Positions 8,894 through 14,962 of a stretch of 16,922 bases of DNA are shown one piece after another; position 1 is the first letter of the stretch, and the number at the start of each line of letters is the position of its first letter. Source of the stretch: MWBF01 sp964614645 (GTDB lineage: Bacteria > Chloroflexota > Anaerolineae > CG2-30-64-16); contig CAZTMA010000124.1 of the NCBI GenBank assembly GCA_964614645.1, positions 1 to 16,922 on the forward strand, in the 5' to 3' direction. The position numbers and the translations under genes are program-made. The notes below the pieces were generated by a model. The model worked only from the letters and a program-made list of their open reading frames with translations. It was not told the origin of the DNA and ran no database searches.

Positions 8894-8922
8894 CTGTGGG
8901 CCGGTCTCCGACCGGCCCACAG
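8894..8922 (+). terminator. Strong hairpin after the macroglobulin gene
   Basis: A perfect 13-bp inverted repeat (CTGTGGGCCGGTC and its complement) with a 3-base loop, 19 bases after the stop codon. There is no T-run downstream (the next bases are CACCCTCC), so it is not a classic intrinsic terminator. It may act as a U-less terminator or as a 3' stabilising structure that separates this gene from the kinase. Confidence 0.6.
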
Positions 8923-8953
8923 CACCCTCCTGAGACTCAAGGCGGGATACAGC

Positions 8954-10528
8954 TTGAAAGACCTTCTGCTGGCAATCGACAACGGCACGCAGAGCGTGCG
9001 CGCACTGGTATTCGACCTGCGGGGCAACCTGCTCGGCAAGTCGCGGGTGGTAATCCAACCGTACGTGTCACCGCAGCCCGGCTGGGCCGAGCAGGACCCC
9101 GAGTACTACTGGCAGTCGCTCAGCCAGGCCTGCCAGCAGTTGTGGCGGCAGAGCGACTCCATGAATCTGCCCGCCCGGCTGAGGGAACGGCTGGCCGGGG
9201 TCGCCATCACGACGCAGCGCTCCACCGTCATCAACGTGGATAAGGCCGGTAACCCGCTGCGCCCGGCCATCGTCTGGCTCGACCAGCGGCGCACAGAGGG
9301 GCTGCCCCCGGTGGCAGGCCTGTGGGGCGCGGCCTTCCGCGTCTCCGGCATGACGGAGACCGTGGCTTACCTGCAGGCCGAGGCTGAAGCCAACTGGCTG
9401 CGCGTCCACCAGCCCGACATCTGGGCGCAGACGTACAAGTATTTGTTTCTCTCCGGTTACCTCACCCACCGGCTCACCGGCCTGTTCGCAGACTCGGTCG
9501 GTTGCCAGGTGGGCTACGTGCCGTTCGACTACAAGCGGCTGCACTGGGCGAAGCCCACCGACTGGAAATGGCAGGCCGTCCCGATGGACCCCGCAGTCCT
9601 GCCCGACCTGACGCCCCCCACGAGCCAGATCGGGACCATCACGCGGGAGGCCGCCGAAGCCACGGGTATCCCCATCGGGCTGCCCGTCATCGCAGCTGCA
9701 GCCGACAAGGCGTGCGAAATCATCGGCGCGGGCTGCCTGGAGCCGCACATCGGCTGCCTGAGCTACAGCACGACGGCCACCATCAACACGACGCATCGCC
9801 GTTATGTCGAGGTTATCCCCCTCATCCCGCCATACCCATCTGCGGTGCCGGGCGCGCACAGCCTCGAAGTCCAGGTCTACCGCGGTTTCTGGATGGTCAC
9901 CTGGTTTAAGGAGCAGTTCGGCTATCCGGAGCTCAAGCGCGCCGAGGAACAGGGCATCGAGCCGGAGGTGCTGCTGGACGACCTGGTGGCTGCCGTGCCG
10001 GCAGGATCGATGGGGCTGGTGCTGCAGCCGTACTGGTCGCCCGGGTTGAAAATGCCCGGCCCGGAAGCCAAGGGCGCGATCATCGGCTTCGGCGATGTGC
10101 ACACCCGCGCGCACGTCTACCGCTCGATCCTCGAGGGGCTGGCCTATGCCCTACGGGAGGGCAAGGAACGGAGCGAAAGGCGCAGCGGCATTCCCATCAC
10201 GGAGCTGCGCGCGGCCGGCGGCGGCTCGCAGAGCAATGCGACCATGCAGCTCACCGCAGATGTCTTCGGCCTGCCCGTCGCCCGGCCACACCTGTACGAG
10301 ACGTCCGGGCTGGGCGCGGCGATGGACGTGGCTGTCGGGCTGCGCCTGCACCCCGATTTCTCGACTGCTGTGGCGGAGATGACGCGGGTCAGCGAGGTTT
10401 TCGAGCCGGATGCAGCGCGCCACAAGCTATATGACCGGCTGTATCATCGGGTGTATGAGCGGATGTACACCCGGCTGCGGCCGCTGTACGAGGAGATTCG
10501 CGACGCGACGGGGTATCCGACGCGATAG
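8954..10528 (+). CDS. FGGY-family carbohydrate kinase, 524 aa
   Basis: An ATP-dependent kinase of the FGGY (xylulokinase/glycerol kinase-like) family, cytosolic, which phosphorylates a sugar or polyol. The N-terminal lobe opens with LLAIDNGTQSVRALVFD, the phosphate-1 loop. IVWLDQR at 107-112 corresponds to the substrate-binding strand. D251 in AAADKACEIIGAG is the expected catalytic base. AAGGGSQSNATMQLTADV near 420-437 is the adenosine-binding motif, and SGLGAAM near 451 closes the C-terminal lobe. Length is typical. The start is TTG at 8954 because the frame has no better ATG, the protein begins exactly at the family's N terminus, and AAGGCGGG lies 7 bases upstream. The substrate cannot be told from the sequence; no isomerase, aldolase or sugar transporter is adjacent to point to one. 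The next gene follows after 24 bases, so the two are probably co-transcribed. Confidence 0.9.
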   Translation: MKDLLLAIDNGTQSVRALVFDLRGNLLGKSRVVIQPYVSPQPGWAEQDPEYYWQSLSQACQQLWRQSDSMNLPARLRERLAGVAITTQRSTVINVDKAGNPLRPAIVWLDQRRTEGLPPVAGLWGAAFRVSGMTETVAYLQAEAEANWLRVHQPDIWAQTYKYLFLSGYLTHRLTGLFADSVGCQVGYVPFDYKRLHWAKPTDWKWQAVPMDPAVLPDLTPPTSQIGTITREAAEATGIPIGLPVIAAAADKACEIIGAGCLEPHIGCLSYSTTATINTTHRRYVEVIPLIPPYPSAVPGAHSLEVQVYRGFWMVTWFKEQFGYPELKRAEEQGIEPEVLLDDLVAAVPAGSMGLVLQPYWSPGLKMPGPEAKGAIIGFGDVHTRAHVYRSILEGLAYALREGKERSERRSGIPITELRAAGGGSQSNATMQLTADVFGLPVARPHLYETSGLGAAMDVAVGLRLHPDFSTAVAEMTRVSEVFEPDAARHKLYDRLYHRVYERMYTRLRPLYEEIRDATGYPTR

Positions 10529-10552
10529 ATCGGTCTCAAGGAGAGAACGCTG

Positions 10553-11299
10553 ATGTTCTCATCGCTCAACGCTGCGCAACAGGCCTGGCTGGCTGCGCAG
10601 TTCACGGCCTGGGCCGCGCTGCTCGTGGGCGGCTTCCTGCAGGCTCGCCCGGGCACACCCCGCCGCCTGCGCATTCAGACTGCCACACGCATGCTCTCGT
10701 CGCTGGTGCTGGCCATTACGGCCTGGGGCGCCTACGCTTTCAGCCACGGGGTGGCGCTCAGCATCTTCCCCCTGCTGGTTGCCGGAGGCATGACGCTGGG
10801 GCTGCTGGGTGACCTGTTCATGGCAGGCGTGCTGCCCGCACCCGACCGAACGATTGCCGGGATGGCCGCCTTCGGCCTGGGCCACGTCCTGTACATCGGG
10901 GCGGCGCTGCTTGTCCGACTCAGCCTCGGTTTGCCCTGGGGCCCCGCCGGCACCGGCGCGTGGGTCGCCTGGCTGCTCGTGGGAGCTGCGGGCTGGTACG
11001 TGCTCGTGATGCGCGGGCAGAAGCCGTCAGCCTTCCACTTTGTGGCCCTGCTGTATGCCCTGCTCCTGGGAAGCACCGCGGGCCTGGCAACCGGACTCGC
11101 CACCCGCCTCTCCGCATTCATCCCCTTCGCGCTGGGTGCAGCCCTCTTCTTCAGCGATGTGCGCATTGCGGCCGGCCTGTTCAGGCAGCGCCAATCCCGC
11201 CTCGGCGATAACCTCGTCTGGCTGACCTATGGTCCCGGACAAATGCTCATCGTCTTCAGCGCGGTGACCGTGCAGCTCTGGCTCCCCCTCTCGATTTGA
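10553..11299 (+). CDS. YhhN/TMEM86-family membrane protein, probable lysoplasmalogenase, 248 aa
   Basis: An integral membrane protein with about seven to eight hydrophobic helices spanning nearly its whole length. Family landmarks are visible: GLLGDLFMAG with a conserved Asp near residue 86, AFGLGHVLYIG near 105-115, FFSDVRIA with a second Asp near 202, and a final WLTYGPGQMLI. Characterised members hydrolyse the vinyl-ether bond of lysoplasmalogens, releasing a fatty aldehyde and a glycerophospho head group; the two aspartates are thought to be catalytic. Function here is inferred from family likeness. The ATG at 10553 has AAGGAGAG 7 bases upstream. It follows the kinase by 24 bases. The promoter of the downstream regulator overlaps its stop codon, so the haem operon is a separate transcription unit. 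Confidence 0.8.
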   Translation: MFSSLNAAQQAWLAAQFTAWAALLVGGFLQARPGTPRRLRIQTATRMLSSLVLAITAWGAYAFSHGVALSIFPLLVAGGMTLGLLGDLFMAGVLPAPDRTIAGMAAFGLGHVLYIGAALLVRLSLGLPWGPAGTGAWVAWLLVGAAGWYVLVMRGQKPSAFHFVALLYALLLGSTAGLATGLATRLSAFIPFALGAALFFSDVRIAAGLFRQRQSRLGDNLVWLTYGPGQMLIVFSAVTVQLWLPLSI

Positions 11300-11324
11300 C
11301 CCCTGTGCATTTTGCCGCTATACT
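11296..11324 (+). promoter_or_regulatory. Near-consensus promoter of the regulator/haem operon
   Basis: TTGACC (11296-11301) and TATACT (11319-11324) are exactly 17 bases apart, each one mismatch from consensus. The -35 box overlaps the TGA stop of the preceding membrane-protein gene. Transcription would start near 11331, upstream of a block of phased direct repeats that lies in the leader. Confidence 0.7.
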
Positions 11325-11341
11325 ACCGCAGCCTTAGGCAC

Positions 11342-11381
11342 ACATAGAATCCCATATCTTTACATAGATATACATAGAATC
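11342..11381 (+). repeat. Four 10-bp-phased direct repeats, candidate operator of the BldC-like regulator
   Basis: ACATAGAATC occurs at 11342 and 11372, a variant ACATAGATAT at 11362, and a more degenerate unit (CCATATCTTT) at 11352. Four head-to-tail 10-base units thus lie on one helical face between the predicted promoter and the regulator's ATG at 11387. The block is strikingly AT-rich in a GC-rich window. BldC of Streptomyces is known to bind direct repeats as head-to-tail oligomers, and the adjacent gene has a BldC-like helix-turn-helix, so autoregulation is a direct inference. Its last TAGAAT (11375-11380) could also be a -10 box for a leaderless transcript. Confidence 0.6.
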
Positions 11382-11386
11382 ACACG

Positions 11387-12043
11387 ATGGCTAAATCCAT
11401 TGACCGCGCCGACTGGCTCGAGTTGAGCGAAGCGGCAGACTTTCTGGGCGTCCACTTCACCACCCTGCGCCGGTGGGCGGATGCGGGCCAGGTGCCCTGC
11501 ATCCGCACGCCGGGCGGCCGGCGTCGCTTCAGCCGCCCGGAGCTGGCTGCGTTCCTGTCCGGGATGCACCAGGGGCAGTTCCAAGCCTACACGCGCATGC
11601 TCGGCGCACCGCTCGCGCCGATGGGCGGCCCCGAGCATCTCGAACTCCAGCAGCAGCCGTGGTACGGGCGGCTGGATGACGCGCAGCGCGCGGCCATGCG
11701 TCACGATGGGCAGCGCCTGATGGCCGTGCTCATGCAGTATGCCACGCGCACGAACGGCGGTGATGTGTTCCTGGAGGAAGGCCGGCGCCTGGCCAATGGT
11801 TACGGTCTGGCCTGCCAGCGGACCGGCCTTTCGCTGCTGGAGACGCTGGAGACCTTCGTCCACGTCCGGCGGAACATCATGGATTCGGTCTACCAGGCCG
11901 GTGCGCTGGCCGGCGCGCCCGATGCCGAAACCTGGCGGCTGTATGACCGGATGAATACGTTCCTTGATAGCATGTTGCTGGCGATGCTGTCTGCGTTCGA
12001 GTCGGCACGCCCGTCGAATCTGTCAGCCCCATCATCTCCGTAG
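11387..12043 (+). CDS. BldC/MerR-like helix-turn-helix regulator with all-helical sensor domain, 218 aa
   Basis: A predicted DNA-binding regulator. Residues 10-57 form a MerR/excisionase-type winged helix (LSEAADFLGVHFTTLRRWAD, then PGGRRRFSRPELAAFL), as in BldC. Residues of about 80-205 form an all-helical domain, with spacing such as LANGYGLACQRTGLSLLETLETF that resembles the N-terminal domain of RsbRD-type regulators; that match is tentative. No MerR effector cysteines and no Cys-Pro haem motif are seen. The ATG at 11387 is forced by an in-frame TAG at 11375, yet no Shine-Dalgarno precedes it: the space is taken by the 10-bp repeats. It is the first gene of the haem cluster, 26 bases before the radical SAM gene, so it probably controls the operon and itself. 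The signal sensed is unknown. Confidence 0.85.
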   Translation: MAKSIDRADWLELSEAADFLGVHFTTLRRWADAGQVPCIRTPGGRRRFSRPELAAFLSGMHQGQFQAYTRMLGAPLAPMGGPEHLELQQQPWYGRLDDAQRAAMRHDGQRLMAVLMQYATRTNGGDVFLEEGRRLANGYGLACQRTGLSLLETLETFVHVRRNIMDSVYQAGALAGAPDAETWRLYDRMNTFLDSMLLAMLSAFESARPSNLSAPSSP

Positions 12044-12069
12044 CGCCGCTGTACCTGCGGACGGACAGA

Positions 12070-13302
12070 ATGCAAGCCCAACGCAAGTTCGTCGGGCCAT
12101 CCTGCACCGAGGATATACCTTTGCAACCATCTGCATATCCCCCGCCCCGGCTGGTCTTCTGGGAAACGACCGCCGGCTGTAACCTGGCCTGTATCCACTG
12201 CCGCCGCACGACCGTTGCGGACCAACTCCTGCCGCAGGACCTGACGCGGGCGGAATCCTTCCGCCTGGTGGAGCAGATCGCAGAACTCGCGCCTGCAGCC
12301 GGACAGACCATCCTCGTGCTTTCCGGCGGCGAACCGCTCTTCCGCCCGGACATCTTCGACATCGCGCGCCATGCCTCCGACCTGGGCTTGATCGTTGCGC
12401 TGGCCTCGAATGCCACGCTGATCGACCGTGAGGTCGCCGGACGCATCGCGGCCAGCGGCATCCGCCGCGTCAGCGTCAGCTTTGACGGCGCAGACGCCGC
12501 GACGCATGACATCTTCCGCGGCGCAGGCGCGTACGCACAGGCGCTTGCAGGCATCGAACACCTGACGGCCGCGGGCGTTCCGTTCCAGATCAACACCACC
12601 GTCGCGCGCCACAACGTCCACCAGATGCCCGAAACCCTGGCGATGGCCAAGGACCTCGGCGCGCAGGCGCTGCATCTCTTCCTCCTTGTGCCGGTGGGCT
12701 GCGGCGTCGAGATCGCAGAGGACCAACAGATCACGCCCACCGAATATGAACAGGTCCTGAACTGGATGTATGACGCGGAGATGGCCGGCGGCATCGAACT
12801 CAAGGCCACGTGCGCGCCGCACTATTTCCGCATCGTGCGTCAGCGCCAGGCCGAGGAACGCCGCGCGGGCATCGTACGCGCACGGCCGGCCAGCCATCAC
12901 CGGCAGGCGAACATGGGGCACGCCGCAGGCAGCGGCCACGATGGCGCAAATGAACAGGCCCGCCAAGCCATGAGCGCGATGAGCAAGGGGTGCCTCGCCG
13001 GAACCGGCGTCTGTTTCGTCAGCCACCGCGGGGAGGTCTTCCCCTGCGGCTACCTGCCCGTGGAGGCGGGAAACATCCGCCGGCAGACGTTCCGCGAGAT
13101 CTGGGAGGCCTCGCCCCTCTTCGCTGAACTGCGCGACCCCGACCTCCTCGGCGGCAAGTGCGGGCTGTGCGAGTTCAAGCGGGTGTGCGGCGGCTGCCGG
13201 GCGCGCGCCTACGGCATGACCATGGAATACCTGGGCGAAGAGCCCTTCTGCATGTACGAGCCGCTGGCCACGCGCGCCGCTCAGCACGAGGAAGTCCGAT
13301 GA
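12070..13302 (+). CDS. Radical SAM/SPASM protein, AhbD/NirJ-like, 410 aa
   Basis: A radical S-adenosylmethionine enzyme. C37, C41 and C44 (WETTAGCNLACIHC) bind the SAM [4Fe-4S] cluster, and LSGGEPL is the SAM-contact motif. The C-terminal SPASM domain has eight cysteines: C308, C315 and C326, then C364, C367, C373, C376 and C394, enough for auxiliary clusters. The KGCLAGTGVC, EVFPCGYLPV and VCGGCRARAY segments resemble AhbD (haem b synthase, which removes two propionates of Fe-coproporphyrin III) and NirJ; the related sam_11 group is an alternative. A His/Gly-rich linker (273-295) joins the halves. It overlaps the next gene by ATGA, placing it in the haem pathway. The ATG at 12070 has a weak ribosome site; a TTG at 12121 with GAGGA 7 bases upstream is a credible alternative start (393 aa). 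Family sure; exact reaction inferred. Confidence 0.88.
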   Translation: MQAQRKFVGPSCTEDIPLQPSAYPPPRLVFWETTAGCNLACIHCRRTTVADQLLPQDLTRAESFRLVEQIAELAPAAGQTILVLSGGEPLFRPDIFDIARHASDLGLIVALASNATLIDREVAGRIAASGIRRVSVSFDGADAATHDIFRGAGAYAQALAGIEHLTAAGVPFQINTTVARHNVHQMPETLAMAKDLGAQALHLFLLVPVGCGVEIAEDQQITPTEYEQVLNWMYDAEMAGGIELKATCAPHYFRIVRQRQAEERRAGIVRARPASHHRQANMGHAAGSGHDGANEQARQAMSAMSKGCLAGTGVCFVSHRGEVFPCGYLPVEAGNIRRQTFREIWEASPLFAELRDPDLLGGKCGLCEFKRVCGGCRARAYGMTMEYLGEEPFCMYEPLATRAAQHEEVR

Positions 13303-14021
13303 CCCAGGATGCTGACGCGGGGCTCGACCTGCGCGAGAAGAGCCAGCTTGGGGAAGGCACCGCGATCACGCTCGACCGGCGTCTCTTCATGCAGCTCCTG
13401 GCATCCGGCGGCAGCGAGAACACTGCACTGCTCGTCGATGCGCTTGCCGCTGCCCACTTCCCTGGCGTGCTGTACGAGGACATCAACGATCCGTATGGTG
13501 TCGCGCTGCTGACGTTCAGCCAGGACCCGGCCTTCTTCCTGACGGAGCTAAGGGCCTTCCTGCACCGGCCGCCATTCAGCACCCTGGCTCCAAAGCCCGA
13601 GTACACGATGCTCGGCCGCACGTATGCCATCGGCCACGAGACCGACCTGGAGGATGCGTTGCTCACACGGCCCATACGTAAGGTGTGCGATCCGGCATCC
13701 CCGTGGGCGATCTGGTATCCGCTCCGGCGCAGCGGTTCCTTCGAGCACCTGAGCGCAGCCGAACAACGCGTCATCCTTGCGGAACATGGCGGCATCGGCC
13801 ACGCCTATGGTCGCGCCGGCTACGGCACCGACATTCGGCTGGCCTGTTTCGGGCTCGACAAGAACGATAATGACTTTGTGGTCGGCCTGATTGGTCCCGA
13901 ACTCTACCCGCTCTCTTCGATCGTGCAGCGCATGCGCAAGACCAAACAGACCTCCACCTACCTGAGCCAGCTCGGTCCCTTCTTCATCGGCAGAGCCGTA
14001 TGGCAGGGGGCGACGACATGA
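13299..14021 (+). CDS. chdC: Chlorite dismutase-family coproheme decarboxylase (ChdC/HemQ), 240 aa
   Basis: Predicted final enzyme of the coproporphyrin-dependent haem pathway: peroxide-driven oxidative decarboxylation of coproheme III to haem b in the cytosol. WYPLRRS carries Y140, matching the catalytic Tyr of the YP motif, and AEHGGIG carries H163 as proximal haem ligand. The 23-residue spacing equals that in actinobacterial ChdC (Y135/H158). The ending RKTKQTSTYLSQLGPFFIGR is typical of the superfamily. The distal His of the actinobacterial enzymes is not evident (T123 at that spacing), a point of difference. The ATG at 13299 overlaps the previous stop as ATGA and has GAGGAAG upstream; the frame is open 47 codons further up but only as a shadow of the preceding gene. 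A true chlorite dismutase is possible but unlikely next to ferrochelatase and CgoX. Confidence 0.85.
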   Translation: MTQDADAGLDLREKSQLGEGTAITLDRRLFMQLLASGGSENTALLVDALAAAHFPGVLYEDINDPYGVALLTFSQDPAFFLTELRAFLHRPPFSTLAPKPEYTMLGRTYAIGHETDLEDALLTRPIRKVCDPASPWAIWYPLRRSGSFEHLSAAEQRVILAEHGGIGHAYGRAGYGTDIRLACFGLDKNDNDFVVGLIGPELYPLSSIVQRMRKTKQTSTYLSQLGPFFIGRAVWQGATT

Positions 14022-14962
14022 ACACGGCTGTCCTGCTCCTGGCGTATGGCGGGCCGGCGCAGTTGGCTGACGTCCCGGCCTACCTTGCAGACATCCGCGG
14101 GGGCAGGCCCACGCCGCCCGCCCTGGTCGAGGAGTTCACCGAACGCTACCGCCTGATCGGCGGCCGGTCGCCGCTGCTGGACATCACGCAAAGCCTGGCC
14201 GAAAGACTGCAACAGAAGCTCGACCTGCCGGTCTTCATAGGCATGCGCCACTGGCACCCATATATCAAGGACACCGTCGCACAGATGGTCACCCTAGGCG
14301 TAACGCGTGCGACAGCGATCTGCCTGGCCCCGCACTACAGCCGGATGAGCATCGGCGCGTACCGGCAGCGACTGGACGAGGCGCTTGCGGCTCCGGGCGC
14401 AGACATGGCGATCGACTTCGTGGGCTCCTGGCATCTCCAGCCGGAGTATCTGGCAGGGCTGGCCGCGCGCGCCCGGCATACGCTCGCACGCTTCGCTGAA
14501 GCCGACCGTGTGAAGGTCGTCTTCACCGCGCACAGCCTGCCGGCCTCCATCGTCGAACAGGGCGATCCATACGACGCGCAGGTGCGCGCAACTGCCGCCG
14601 CGGTCGCAGAGATGGTGAGCTTGCCCGCAGACCGCTGGACATTGGCCTATCAGAGTGCCGGGCGTCGCGGCGAACGCTGGCTTGGCCCCTCAATAGAAGA
14701 AGTCGTCCTCGCCCAGGCGCAGGCAGGTATACGTGACATGCTCGTCGCACCTGTGGGCTTCCTGATGGACCATGTCGAGGTCCTGTACGACCTGGACATC
14801 GAGTTGCAGCAGGTCGCTACCGAGGCAGGCGCGCACGTGGAACGCACGCCCATGCTCAATGACAGCCTGGAATTGGTGGACGCACTGGCAAGCATCGTGC
14901 GAGCGCACTCGGAAGTGCAATCCCGAGTGCGCTCCTTAGAACAGGCAGACTATCATGAGTAA
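14018..14962 (+). CDS. hemH: Coproporphyrin (proto-) ferrochelatase CpfC/HemH, 314 aa
   Basis: Inserts Fe2+ into the porphyrin macrocycle, here most likely coproporphyrin III given the ChdC and CgoX neighbours. Family landmarks: LLLAYGGP with Y10 (the metal-side Tyr of monoderm enzymes), GMRHWHPYI near 75-83, VVFTAHSLP with H172, YQSAGRRGERWLGP, and PVGFLMDHVEVLYDLD with E254. H172 and E254 match the paired active-site His and Glu of Bacillus ferrochelatase in spacing. No C-terminal [2Fe-2S] cysteines and no membrane helix are present, so it should be soluble. The ATG at 14018 was chosen over 14000 because it makes an ATGA overlap with chdC and has AGGGGG eight bases upstream. A 12-bp hairpin is encoded within its last codons. 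It overlaps the next gene by 8 bases. Confidence 0.95.
   Translation: MNTAVLLLAYGGPAQLADVPAYLADIRGGRPTPPALVEEFTERYRLIGGRSPLLDITQSLAERLQQKLDLPVFIGMRHWHPYIKDTVAQMVTLGVTRATAICLAPHYSRMSIGAYRQRLDEALAAPGADMAIDFVGSWHLQPEYLAGLAARARHTLARFAEADRVKVVFTAHSLPASIVEQGDPYDAQVRATAAAVAEMVSLPADRWTLAYQSAGRRGERWLGPSIEEVVLAQAQAGIRDMLVAPVGFLMDHVEVLYDLDIELQQVATEAGAHVERTPMLNDSLELVDALASIVRAHSEVQSRVRSLEQADYHE
14901..14934 (+). other. 12-bp perfect hairpin at the end of the ferrochelatase gene
   Basis: GAGCGCACTCGG (14901-14912) and its exact complement (14923-14934) flank a 10-base loop. The stem lies inside the last coding segment of hemH and ends 20 bases before the ATG of cgoX (14955), whose own ribosome site is poor. 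It could tune coupling or processing at this junction. No T-run follows, so it is not a standard terminator. Confidence 0.6.

Noticed and set aside
11890..13287. A 465-codon minus-strand frame opposite the regulator and radical SAM genes
   Set aside because: Shadow of genes with clear motifs; composition is Arg/Ala/Gly-rich and no promoter or ribosome site was seen.
14000..14017. Upstream ATG start for ferrochelatase (six extra residues)
   Set aside because: The second ATG makes the ATGA overlap, has well-spaced AGGGGG and starts exactly at the conserved N terminus.
13299..14021. True chlorite dismutase (chlorate respiration)
   Set aside because: Haem-synthesis neighbours and YP/EHG spacing fit ChdC better; no chlorate reductase genes are present.
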